Below are positions 1-7,722 of a stretch of DNA of 33,479 nt, in pieces (the first letter of the stretch is position 1; each line of letters starts with the position of its first letter). The translations under genes were made by a program, and so were the position numbers. This DNA is from Chromatiales bacterium (GTDB lineage Bacteria > Pseudomonadota > Gammaproteobacteria > Chromatiales > Chromatiaceae). The notes below the pieces were generated by a model, which was given only the letters and a program-made list of their open reading frames with translations, made no database searches and was not told the DNA's origin. Location of the stretch: NCBI GenBank assembly GCA_028284585.1, contig JANQRK010000041.1:1-33479 (forward strand). The letters are read 5' to 3'.

Positions 1-515
1 TAGGTTTCGATTGTGCTGACGCTGACTTCGACACCCTCTTCGCGCAGCGGCGCGAGCGCGCGCTCGATCTCGTCGACTGGGACACTTGCCACCCCGGCGA
101 TCTGCATGATGTAGACCGGCTGCTGCTCAGTACCGGCAACGTCGGATTCCAGATCGAGGATATTGAAACCGGCCTCGGCCAACACTGCAGAAACCTGTGC
201 CACGATGCCCGCGCGGTCGGCACCCCTGACCGTGACCCGGACAGTGGGGACCACGTGCTCGTGCAGATGCGCCCGGATAGGATCCACATGCAACGACAGA
301 CCTTGCGTCTCGACAACAGGTTCGAGCCGCGCACGCAGCGCCTGCTCATCACCGCCACCGGACACCATCATCATGATGGTGAAATTGCCACCGAGACGCA
401 GCATCGAGGTTTCACCCAGATTAAGCCCGAGCTCGAATAGCGCCTGGGTGACCGCGGCGACGATCCCGGGTTTGTCCTCGCCGATCAAGGTCAACATATG
501 CCACGGGTCGTTCAT
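1..515 (-). CDS. GcvR-like ACT-domain regulatory protein, 3' end cut by window edge
   Basis: A 171-residue reading frame starts at ATG 513-515 and runs off the left edge; the last visible codon begins TA, so the stop may lie at the very edge. It has two ACT-type halves: the N-terminal half carries EDKPGIVAAVTQALFELGLN and the second half (about residue 85 on) carries GADRAGIVAQVSAVLAEAG followed by NILDLES. This two-ACT layout and length match the glycine cleavage repressor GcvR / ACT-domain amino-acid-sensing family, which acts in the cytoplasm through protein partners rather than by binding DNA itself. The start overlaps the pgeF stop as ATGA, so it is probably translationally coupled to pgeF. 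The exact ligand and regulatory target cannot be read from the sequence. Confidence 0.75.
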   Translation of the reverse strand, partial: MNDPWHMLTLIGEDKPGIVAAVTQALFELGLNLGETSMLRLGGNFTIMMMVSGGGDEQALRARLEPVVETQGLSLHVDPIRAHLHEHVVPTVRVTVRGADRAGIVAQVSAVLAEAGFNILDLESDVAGTEQQPVYIMQIAGVASVPVDEIERALAPLREEGVEVSVSTIET

Positions 516-1267
516 TGTGGTGACTCGTCGGTTTCGTGTTGCAACCATATCAAAGTCGCCATTCTGCCGCTCAGGCCATCGCGGCGATGGGAAAAAAATC
601 GCTCGGCGTCCCCGAAGGTACACCAAGCACCACCGCTAATTGCACTGATGCCCAAGCGATCGAGTCGACGCCGGGCGAGGCCGTACAGATCGGCCAGCCA
701 ATGGTCTCCGCCGCAAGCGCTGAAGCAGTGGGCGCTAGCAGGGTCCTCAGCAACAAAGGCCTGACGCACTTCAGCACCAACCTCGAACGCCCGCGGCCCG
801 ATCGCTGGACCCAGCCAGGCCAACAATTCAGCAGGTGGTTCACCCAATGCGGCTACCGTGGACTCGAGCACGCCGGCTGCCAACCCGCGCCAGCCCGCAT
901 GCGCAGCCGCGACCCGGGTACCTGCGCGATTACACAACAGCACCGGCAGGCAGTCCGCGGTCAACACCGCACACACCCGACCGGGCCGGTTCTCGACACA
1001 GGCATCGGCGCGGGCCAGCGGCACCTGTGGGCATCGCACCTCGATACCATGCACCTGGTCAAGCCACTGTGGCACATCGGGCAGGCCGAGCTGTTGTGTC
1101 AGCAGGGCACGATTGCGCACAACGGCATTGGGGTCATCGCCGACGCGCGCCGCCAAGTTGAGGCTGCTCCAGGGCCCTCGGCTCGCCCCGCCGCCGCGGG
1201 TCGTGCTAAACGCCTTGATCGCCGCAGGCGCCTCCCAGTCCGGCTGAATCACATCAATGGTCGCCAC
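512..1267 (-). CDS. pgeF: PgeF/YfiH-family (LACC1-type) multicopper-like purine nucleoside enzyme
   Basis: This 251-residue cytoplasmic protein has the usual family length. The metal-binding triad is visible: His73 in QVHG, Cys106 in TADCLPV and His123 in AAAHAGWRG. The N-terminal STTRGGG and SSLNLA segments are also typical. The family was formerly called laccase-domain or YfiH; members have purine nucleoside phosphorylase/adenosine deaminase activity, and in E. coli the protein has been linked to peptidoglycan precursor editing. The gene starts with ATG 4 bp after the rluD stop, the same rluD-pgeF pairing seen in E. coli and Pseudomonas, and its stop overlaps the next gene by 4 bp. The family call is secure; which of the reported activities matters here is not determinable. 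Confidence 0.93.
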   Translation of the reverse strand: MATIDVIQPDWEAPAAIKAFSTTRGGGASRGPWSSLNLAARVGDDPNAVVRNRALLTQQLGLPDVPQWLDQVHGIEVRCPQVPLARADACVENRPGRVCAVLTADCLPVLLCNRAGTRVAAAHAGWRGLAAGVLESTVAALGEPPAELLAWLGPAIGPRAFEVGAEVRQAFVAEDPASAHCFSACGGDHWLADLYGLARRRLDRLGISAISGGAWCTFGDAERFFSHRRDGLSGRMATLIWLQHETDESPQ

Positions 1268-1271
1268 GACC

Positions 1272-2303
1272 CTAGTCGTCCAACTCTAGGTCGGTGGTCT
1301 CTGGCCCAGGGGTCAATCCCGCCGGGTAATCGTCATCTACGTCTTGCCAAGTGGCGTCCTTGCCGATCGCCAGGAGATCGATCACCGCGCACATATCAGA
1401 GGGTAGCGCGCAGCTGAAACGCAGCGGACGACCGCTGATTGGATGTGAGAACTCAAGGCGCTTCGCATGCAGGGCCTGTCGCCGAAAACCGCGTAGCACC
1501 TGCGTCAGCTCCTCGCTGGCGCCCGCTGGCAACCGCAGCCGGCCGCCGTACACCGGATCGCCAAACACCGGGTGACGCAAATGTGCCATGTGCACGCGTA
1601 TTTGATGGGTGCGCCCGGTCTCTAGCAACACCTTGAGTAGGGTATGGCCACGCAAGGTTGCCAACACACGAAAGTGTGTGACCGATGGTTTGCCAAGTGG
1701 GTTGACCGCCATCCGCGTGCGCTGCGTCGGATGGCGTCCGATGGGCAGATCGATCCGGCCGCCAACGGCCAGTTGGCCAACCACTAAGGCCCGGTACTCA
1801 CGAGTTACTTCGCGCGCTGCGATGGCCTCGACCAGTCGCGTGTACGCCGCCTGACTGCGTGCGATCACCATGAGGCCAGAGGTATCTTTATCCAGGCGGT
1901 GCACGATACCGGCGCGCGGCAGGGCGACCAGCGACGGATCGTGATACAGCAGTGCGTTCTGCACCGTGCCGTCCGGGTTGCCAGCAGCGGGGTGCACCAC
2001 GAGGCCGGGCGGTTTGTTGATTACCAGGATACTCTGGTCTTCCGATACGATGTCGAGCGGTATGTCCTGCGGTGCACAAGCCACCTGCTGCTCAGCGACA
2101 GCGCGCACCTGCAGGCAATCGCCGAGCACGACCCGGTCACGTGGGCGACGCTGCTGTCCATTTACACTCACACGTCCCTCGCGGGTCCAGGCCTGCAGGC
2201 GGCTGCGCGAATAATCGGGGAACAAACTGGCCAGCGCCTGATCGAGGCGCGCACCGGCCTGATCGGCGGCGACCGTCGCCTCCAAAAGCTGTTCCTGCGG
2301 CAT
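1272..2303 (-). CDS. rluD: 23S rRNA pseudouridine synthase RluD
   Basis: RluD makes pseudouridine at 1911, 1915 and 1917 in helix 69 of 23S rRNA (family knowledge). The protein has an N-terminal S4 RNA-binding domain (FPDYSRSRLQAW and VSVNGQ) and a pseudouridine synthase domain with the catalytic motif HRLDKDTSG; the aspartate is residue 138 from the start used here. RTHQIRVHMAHLRHPVFGDP follows, as in RluA/C/D enzymes. The frame opens at TTG 2315, but the ATG at 2303 is chosen because the N-terminus then lines up residue for residue with my recollection of E. coli RluD (start through RLDQAL). It gives 343 residues. It is the first gene of the rluD-pgeF-gcvR-like set and is divergent from bamD. 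Confidence 0.95.
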   Translation of the reverse strand: MPQEQLLEATVAADQAGARLDQALASLFPDYSRSRLQAWTREGRVSVNGQQRRPRDRVVLGDCLQVRAVAEQQVACAPQDIPLDIVSEDQSILVINKPPGLVVHPAAGNPDGTVQNALLYHDPSLVALPRAGIVHRLDKDTSGLMVIARSQAAYTRLVEAIAAREVTREYRALVVGQLAVGGRIDLPIGRHPTQRTRMAVNPLGKPSVTHFRVLATLRGHTLLKVLLETGRTHQIRVHMAHLRHPVFGDPVYGGRLRLPAGASEELTQVLRGFRRQALHAKRLEFSHPISGRPLRFSCALPSDMCAVIDLLAIGKDATWQDVDDDYPAGLTPGPETTDLELDD

Positions 2304-2326
2304 CTGATCGGTCAAGGCACTTCCGT

Positions 2327-2332
2327 TATAAT
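2327..2332 (+). promoter_or_regulatory. Candidate -10 box for bamD
   Basis: A perfect TATAAT lies 34 bp upstream of the bamD ATG in the short rluD-bamD divergent gap. No convincing -35 box is present at 16-18 bp spacing (the bases there lie inside the rluD 5' end), so this rests on the -10 hexamer and position only. Confidence 0.4.
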
Positions 2333-2366
2333 CACTACTTGCAGAGAAAACACTGGATTATCGCCC

Positions 2367-3185
2367 ATGTCACTCACCCGCTGGCCAATATTGCTGGCCC
2401 TCTTGGTCTTGTCCGGCTGTTCTATGATGGGCGAGAAGGACGAAACCAAGGGGTGGAGCCAACAAAAGCTGTTTAGCGAAGCGACCAGCGACATGAATGC
2501 TGGCAACTACGAGCAGGCGATCAAATACTACGAGCTCCTGGAGTCGCGCTATCCGTTTGGAAAATACGCCCATCAGGCGCAAATCAACATTGCCTATTCT
2601 TACTATCGGTTCTATGAGCCCGAGTCGGCCCTGGCCGCCGCCGACAGATTCATCAAGTTGCATCCCGGCCATCCGGCGACCGCCTACGCCTACTATCTGC
2701 GCGGCCTGGTGAATTTCAACCGCAGCCTGGGGTTTCTCGATCGCTATCTACCGACCGATACCTCGCAGCGTGACCCGGGTGCCTCACTCGACTCGTATAA
2801 GGATTTCGCCGAAGTAGTAAAACGCTTTCCGAACAGCGATTACGCCGCAGATGCGGCCCAGCGCATGCTGTACCTGCGCAACAACCTGGCCCGTCACGAA
2901 GTGAATGTCGCGCGCTACTACATAAAGCGCGGGGCCTTTCTTGCCGCCGCCAATCGCGCCGAGTTTGTGGTCCAAAACTACCAACGAACTCCGGCATTGC
3001 GCGACGCCCTGGAAATCATGGCGGCCGCCTATGCCGAACTCGGTATGGAGGAACTAGAGCAGGATACCCGGCGCATCCTCGCCTTGAACGAGGCCAACGG
3101 CAGCTTGATCGAAGATCCCGGTCGAAGTGGCAAAAGATCCGTCTCTCGCAAGGTCTGGGAGTTCTTCGAACTCGACGACAACTGA
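2367..3185 (+). CDS. bamD: Outer membrane protein assembly lipoprotein BamD
   Basis: BamD is the essential lipoprotein of the BAM complex that inserts beta-barrel proteins into the outer membrane. The 272-residue product has a short signal peptide ending in the lipobox LSGC with Cys18; Ser at +2 fits outer-membrane sorting. TPR-like helices follow: NAGNYEQAIKYYELLESRYP, the tyrosine-rich AYSYYRFYEPESALAAADRF and HPATAYAYYLRGL. The conserved LDRYLPTDTSQRDPG loop is present. The same frame is open far upstream (to about 1899), but ATG 2367 gives the correct lipoprotein leader. The gene is divergent from rluD, as in E. coli. The 3' end is followed by the 116-bp repeat rather than by another gene on this strand. 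Confidence 0.95.
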   Translation: MSLTRWPILLALLVLSGCSMMGEKDETKGWSQQKLFSEATSDMNAGNYEQAIKYYELLESRYPFGKYAHQAQINIAYSYYRFYEPESALAAADRFIKLHPGHPATAYAYYLRGLVNFNRSLGFLDRYLPTDTSQRDPGASLDSYKDFAEVVKRFPNSDYAADAAQRMLYLRNNLARHEVNVARYYIKRGAFLAAANRAEFVVQNYQRTPALRDALEIMAAAYAELGMEELEQDTRRILALNEANGSLIEDPGRSGKRSVSRKVWEFFELDDN

Positions 3186-3235
3186 CCGAGCCCGACATAT
3201 CGCCTGACTAGGACCTTTTCAGACTGCGCGAGGCG

Positions 3236-3351
3236 CAGCGACGGCGGCCGTTTTTTCGGCCAACGAGACGCTTCGAGCGTGCTGTACTCACTGTACATGG
3301 ACGAGCAGCAGCAAAATTGGGCGGAAAAACGGCCCCGTCCCTTCGGGTTGC
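3236..3351 (+). repeat. 116-bp structured dispersed repeat, copy 1
   Basis: This block lies between the convergent bamD and glnB genes and has a second copy of exactly the same length at 33291-33406, in the same orientation. My hand alignment gives about 92 of 116 identical positions; the first 20 and last 26 bases are identical and the differences are all in the core. The ends pair with each other: GACGG-C-GGCCGTTTT against AAAACGGCC-CCGTC, a 14-bp stem with one bulged base. An inner hairpin TGTAC-TCACT-GTACA sits at 3283-3297. It contains no credible reading frame. It may be a REP/MITE-like dispersed element or encode a structured RNA; which one is unknown. Confidence 0.75.
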
Positions 3352-3357
3352 ACCATA

Positions 3358-3777
<420 letters not shown>

Positions 3778-3792
3778 CTAGAGGGTAACTCG

Positions 3793-3816
3793 AAAAATGC
3801 CATCCATGGCATTTTT
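3793..3816 (-). terminator. Terminator-like hairpin between nadE and glnB
   Basis: An 11-bp perfect stem, AAAAATGCCAT / ATGGCATTTTT, has only a two-base loop. Because the stem ends in A's and T's it can give an oligo-U tail on either strand. On the minus strand it lies after nadE and before glnB, so it may separate their transcripts. The two-base loop and AT-rich base of the stem leave some doubt. Confidence 0.5.
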
Positions 3817-3939
3817 CTCCACGAATAAGGCCAAAATGCGGTTTTCGCCTTTCCTTCATTTTCAATCACTTGTCATGATCGAAAATGGCAGCACACCCCT
3901 GTGCCGCCCGTCCACCTCGATTTTTCGAAGTGCCCTAAA

Positions 3940-5532
3940 TCAGAATCCGCTGACGATGGGATAACGACGGTCCCGGCCATAGGCACGACGCGTTATCTTG
4001 ATTCCAGGCGGAGCCTGACGGCGCTTGTACTCGTTGTGATCGACCATTCCCGTCACCCGCTCGACGAGCGCGCGATTAAAACCGGCAGCAATGATCTCGT
4101 CAGGCGACCGGTCCTGCTCGACGTACAGGGCCAGTATCCCGTCTAGGGTCTCGTAGTCGGGCAGGCTGTCGGTATCTTTCTGATCGGCGCGCAATTCGGC
4201 CGAGGGGGGGCGATCGATGACACGTTTGGGGATCGCCTCACTATCACGATTGCGCCAACGTGCCAGTCGATAGACAAGCAGTTTGGGCACATCCTTGAGC
4301 GGCGCGAAGCCGCCCGCCATATCGCCGTACAGCGTCGCATAGCCGACCGACATCTCGCTCTTGTTGCCAGTCGTCAGCAACATGCGACCTCGCTTGTTGC
4401 TGATCGCCATCAACAAGATGCCGCGACACCGCGCTTGGATATTCTCCTCGGTGATGTCAGCCTCAGTACCCGAGAAGGTTTCCGAGAGCATCTCGAGAAA
4501 GGCGCGAAACGCCGGTTCGATCGATATCGTCTGATGTCGAACGCCCATTCGTTGTGCCTGCTGCAGCGCATCCTGTCCGCTGATCTGCGCGGTGTAGCGC
4601 GACGGCATCGCAACCGTCTCTACATTCTCTGGACCCAGGGCGTCGACTGCGATCGCCAGCGTCAATGCCGAATCGATTCCGCCGGACAGCCCCAGCACCA
4701 CCGAATCAAAGCCATTCTTTCGAACGTAATCGCGCGTCCCCAAGACCAGTGTTCGATACACCTGCTCATCGACGTCGGGAAACCGGGCGATGTCGGCGAC
4801 GCAAGGGACGCCATCGTGAAACACCAGCAACGACTCGCTCTCCTCGAAGAATGCAGCGCGATGGGCCACTTTCCCATTCGCATCGACGACAAACGAGCCC
4901 CCGTCGAATACCAGCTCGTCCTGGCCGCCAACCAAATTGACATACACGACCGAGACATTGAAGCGGGCCGCGCGATCGGCCACCAGGGTTTCGCGTTCCG
5001 CCGCCTTGTCCTGGTGGAATGGAGAGGCATTCAGATTCAACAACACCTGCGCACCGGCAGCCGCAGCACGCTGAACAGGCTTATCGAACCAAATGTCTTC
5101 GCAGATGGTGACACCGAACTCGACGCTGCCCTGTCGAAACACCAGGGCACTGTCACCGGGCTCGAAATAGCGGCGCTCATCAAACACGCTATAGTTGGGC
5201 AACTCCATCTTTCGATACTCGGACTCGACCACTCCATCACGCACGACACCGGCTATGTTGTAGCGTACCCCATCGCGCACCGCAGGGTAGCCCACCACCA
5301 GGGTGATGCCCTCTGCAGCGCGTGCGATTTCTCCCAAGGCAGAGTCGACCCGCGCATCACAGGCCGGCCGCAGCAAAAGGTCCTCCGGCGGATAGCCGGT
5401 AAGGGTCAACTCGGGGAACACCACGATATCGGCCTTGCCATGTAAGCGACGGGCGGTATCGATGACGCGCCGCGCGTTGCCCGGGATATCACCGACCATT
5501 AAATTGAGCTGCGCAAGTGCCACAATGGTCAC
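3940..5532 (-). CDS. nadE: Glutamine-dependent NAD+ synthetase
   Basis: The enzyme performs the last step of NAD synthesis: amidation of deamido-NAD with ATP, using ammonia released from glutamine. The 530-residue protein has both domains. The N-terminal nitrilase-type glutaminase carries the Glu41 (FPELTLTGYPPEDLL), Lys108 (YRKMELPNY) and Cys144 (TICEDIWF) triad. The C-terminal synthetase carries the ATP PP-loop SGGIDS at residues 283-288 and TTGNKSEMSVGYATLYGDMA. The start is GTG 5532, with AGGAG about 11 bases upstream. The frame is complete with no lesions. The next feature upstream is the gene-free palindromic region, so the gene likely has its own promoter. Confidence 0.95.
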   Translation of the reverse strand: MTIVALAQLNLMVGDIPGNARRVIDTARRLHGKADIVVFPELTLTGYPPEDLLLRPACDARVDSALGEIARAAEGITLVVGYPAVRDGVRYNIAGVVRDGVVESEYRKMELPNYSVFDERRYFEPGDSALVFRQGSVEFGVTICEDIWFDKPVQRAAAAGAQVLLNLNASPFHQDKAAERETLVADRAARFNVSVVYVNLVGGQDELVFDGGSFVVDANGKVAHRAAFFEESESLLVFHDGVPCVADIARFPDVDEQVYRTLVLGTRDYVRKNGFDSVVLGLSGGIDSALTLAIAVDALGPENVETVAMPSRYTAQISGQDALQQAQRMGVRHQTISIEPAFRAFLEMLSETFSGTEADITEENIQARCRGILLMAISNKRGRMLLTTGNKSEMSVGYATLYGDMAGGFAPLKDVPKLLVYRLARWRNRDSEAIPKRVIDRPPSAELRADQKDTDSLPDYETLDGILALYVEQDRSPDEIIAAGFNRALVERVTGMVDHNEYKRRQAPPGIKITRRAYGRDRRYPIVSGF

Positions 5533-5724
5533 TTAGAGGGAATCTCCTGGCCTGGCGCCCGCCATGGCTACATCAAACACTTGACGTCCAGTCACCGGTT
5601 CGTGACGTGCGACACAGACCACATGCATCGCCAAGTGGCGCGCTAGATCGCGGGGACGAGAATGCTTCCTCAGCAATCTGCGAAGCCTGCTGTCGGGCTG
5701 GTCGCCCACCGATGCAACACCCGG

Positions 5725-5992
5725 CTAGCGGGCCAAGCAGATAATTCTGTAACGCTCAGAGCCACAGTGCGGGCGCGAATCAAGGCGCGTTTCGCAGGCA
5801 ATGGCGCGCCCTTGGCAAGAAACACAACACGAAGTCGCGCTCGCACAGTGGCTCCTAAAGGGCCACGGCACAAGCATCGTGGGCTGTGTTGCCGTCCTTG
5901 GAAAGGGCCTGCCAATTCCCCGCGGACTGCGCCTTGCCCACACTGCTTGTGCCGTGGCTGAGCGTCACAGAATTATCCGCTTGGCCCACTAG
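5725..5992. repeat. 268-bp palindromic element predicted to fold as a three-way junction
   Basis: The outer arms 5725-5759 and 5958-5992 are inverted repeats matching at 32 of 35 positions, both ending in CTAG. Inside are two independent hairpins. Hairpin A pairs 5759-5778 with 5835-5854 (18 of 20). Hairpin B pairs 5862-5884 with 5936-5958 (21 of 23). The inner parts of A and of reverse-complemented B are also similar (shared blocks CAAGGCGC, CCCTT, CAAG, CAACAC), so the whole is one large imperfect palindrome whose halves are themselves hairpins. It sits in a 566-bp gene-free gap between nadE and the repeat protein gene; 5533-5724 shows nothing recognisable. It may be a MITE-like or other structured mobile repeat. 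The CTAG ends may be part of the arms or a target duplication, which a palindrome cannot distinguish. Confidence 0.8.
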
Positions 5993-6031
5993 GCCATCCA
6001 GCGCGCGCTCGGGCTACACACCGAGAACCCG

Positions 6032-6065
6032 GCCCTACCCCGCACTTGGCGCCAAGTACGGGGTA
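6032..6065 (-). terminator. Strong GC hairpin 3' of the repeat-protein gene
   Basis: CCTACCCCG (6032-6040) pairs with CGGGGTAGG (6057-6065), and ACTTGGCGCCAAGT continues the palindrome inward with one C/A mismatch, so almost all 34 bases are paired. It lies 33 bp beyond the stop of the minus-strand gene ending at 6099, the position expected for a terminator, but no T-tract follows on the minus strand. It could instead be a second, smaller palindromic repeat beside the 268-bp element. Confidence 0.5.
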
Positions 6066-6098
6066 GGAAGTTGTGGTTGCTCGCTAAGGCCAGACTCC

Positions 6099-7493
6099 TC
6101 AGATTTTGACCCCGAGCGAGGACAAGGTACTCAGGGTGAGCCCGCCACGCTCCATGCCCTTGGTGCGCTGGTAATCGTCCACTGCGCGTAGTGTACGCGA
6201 ACCGATTTGGCCATCTACTGGGCCCGGATCGAAGCCGGCGGCCTTGAGCGCGCTTTGCAGATCGGTCAGGATTCGTGGCGTCATATTGGTCTCACAAAGC
6301 ACGCCCCGCCATTCCAAGCGCTCATCGCTAACCTTGACCTTCTTGGCAACGGTCTCGACTACGGCCGGGATATTAATGCGCTTTTCGGTGGCCGGCTTCA
6401 CCAACTTGCGTACCTTGACCAACTTGTACTCCGCGGGGATCTCGACTCGCTTTATCCCGGCCGGTTGCTTGACCTTGCGCTGCTTGACTTCCACAGTTTT
6501 AGGGCCAGTCTCACGCAGGCAGAGCGTGTTGCCAGTCAGTTTCCCGCTCGGCTTGTCCTCATAATCGGGGTGCCAGAAGAACTTCTCCTCGGACACCAAG
6601 ACCCGTTTCGTCAGCGTCTCATAGGTCGGTTCAACCTTGATGCGTCTCTCCTGGGCCGGCTTGACTAACTTCTGGACGCGCTGCACCTTGTACTTGGCCG
6701 GGATCTCGACTTCTTTGGTGGTTGCCGCGGCCTTAATGACCTTGCGGGTGACGGTCTCATATTTGGCAGGGACCTCTACCAGGCACATGATCTCTCCAGT
6801 GGTATTGTCGACCTTCTGCACCAAACCACGGCCCGGCTTCCACATCGTCGTCGCCGGTGAGATCAGCACCTCCTCGGTGACGGTCTCGAACTCCGCTGGC
6901 ACCTCGACAACTTTCTTTCCGGCCTCTTTAACCAGGACCTTCTCTTCTACCCATTCGTAAGCAGCAGGCTCGACCTCGATCGTTTCGTAGCCGGCAGTCT
7001 TAAGCACCTTTACCTCTTCGTCCTTATAACGGGCCGGCACGAAGTACTCACTCAGACAACTGCCGACTGGCTGCTCCTCGAGGCGGATCCCGCTGCCGGC
7101 GACTGCCGTCAGCAAGGCCGGACTGGCCGGAGGGGATTTGCGTTTGCTCCCGGCCAGCCATCGCCTAACGGCAGGCGCCACCTCTACCATTTCGGTGGTG
7201 GTTTCGTACTCGGCAGGTACCGGGACGATTTTCTCCGCAGCCTCTTTGACCAAGACCTTTTCTTCGACCATCTCATACGCCGCCGGGACAGTCTCGAAGC
7301 GCGCCGAGGCCTCGCGTACCGTGACATCAACGTTCTCGGTCTTGTATTGCGCGGGCACTACCACCTTGGCATAGCACTCGCCGGGCTTGGCCTGTGGCAG
7401 CGCGGAGGTCGCATCGACCGGCTCTGCCTGGACCTGGGTCGCCAGCACTGCGGCTGCGAGGCAAGACAGTTGGAAACAGTTGTTATACGGCAT
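6099..7493 (-). CDS. Secreted tandem-repeat protein with C-terminal peptidoglycan-binding domain
   Basis: The 464-residue product starts at ATG 7493, preceded by AAGGAG at good spacing; a TTG further upstream in frame is not supported. An N-terminal signal peptide ends about TQVQA. The body consists of four tandem repeats of roughly 85-95 residues. Each is made of three sub-repeats of about 20-25 residues with the theme VPAxYETVTxxVLVxxA and alternating valines, which suggests an extended beta-rich structure. The C-terminal 56 residues match the PG_binding_1 fold (LQSALKAAGFDPGPVDGQIG, then RTLRAVDDYQ). It is probably periplasmic or outer-membrane-facing and anchored to murein. No catalytic domain is seen. 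Function is unknown; a structural or adhesive role is an inference. The neighbours, an LPS gene and the palindromic element, do not define it further. Confidence 0.85.
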   Translation of the reverse strand: MPYNNCFQLSCLAAAVLATQVQAEPVDATSALPQAKPGECYAKVVVPAQYKTENVDVTVREASARFETVPAAYEMVEEKVLVKEAAEKIVPVPAEYETTTEMVEVAPAVRRWLAGSKRKSPPASPALLTAVAGSGIRLEEQPVGSCLSEYFVPARYKDEEVKVLKTAGYETIEVEPAAYEWVEEKVLVKEAGKKVVEVPAEFETVTEEVLISPATTMWKPGRGLVQKVDNTTGEIMCLVEVPAKYETVTRKVIKAAATTKEVEIPAKYKVQRVQKLVKPAQERRIKVEPTYETLTKRVLVSEEKFFWHPDYEDKPSGKLTGNTLCLRETGPKTVEVKQRKVKQPAGIKRVEIPAEYKLVKVRKLVKPATEKRINIPAVVETVAKKVKVSDERLEWRGVLCETNMTPRILTDLQSALKAAGFDPGPVDGQIGSRTLRAVDDYQRTKGMERGGLTLSTLSSLGVKI

Positions 7494-7722
7494 TCTGAGC
7501 TCCTTGAGCAGATGGGACAAACTCTGGGCAAGCGTTGACCGTACCGCGCCAGGTCAACGCCTGGCAACTGCGCCCCTACATGCGGCAGTTTCAGAGCACA
7601 GAAGGGATCCCGATGGTTTTTTAGGACACGGTTTATAGCATAACGAGGCCGCAAATCCTTGCGCGAGCTCACAATATCGCAAGCGCGTAGAGCACAGCGC
7701 AGTGGCGGCACGAGTCGGTTTT

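Noticed and set aside
536..1417. Long plus-strand reading frame over pgeF and the rluD 3' end
   Set aside because: It lies opposite two well-supported genes and has an Arg/Pro/His-rich shadow composition with no motif.
2303..2315. TTG start for rluD
   Set aside because: ATG 2303 aligns with the E. coli RluD N-terminus without gaps; the TTG adds four residues with no support.
1899..2366. Upstream extension of bamD
   Set aside because: It is antisense to rluD; the lipoprotein leader begins at 2367.
4435..5445. 336-codon plus-strand frame inside nadE
   Set aside because: It is antisense to the conserved nadE coding sequence and has no recognisable domain.
5801..5992. Short open frames on both strands inside the palindromic element
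   Set aside because: They are open because of GC-rich palindromic composition; there are no start signals or motifs, and the inverted symmetry explains frames on both strands.
5725..5992. Insertion sequence with CTAG target duplication
   Set aside because: No transposase frame exists, and CTAG is itself a palindrome, so it cannot be told from the ends of the arms; kept only as a structured repeat.
6099..7493. CRISPR-like or tandem DNA repeat
   Set aside because: The periodicity is in the protein; the DNA units are diverged and not evenly spaced identical repeats.
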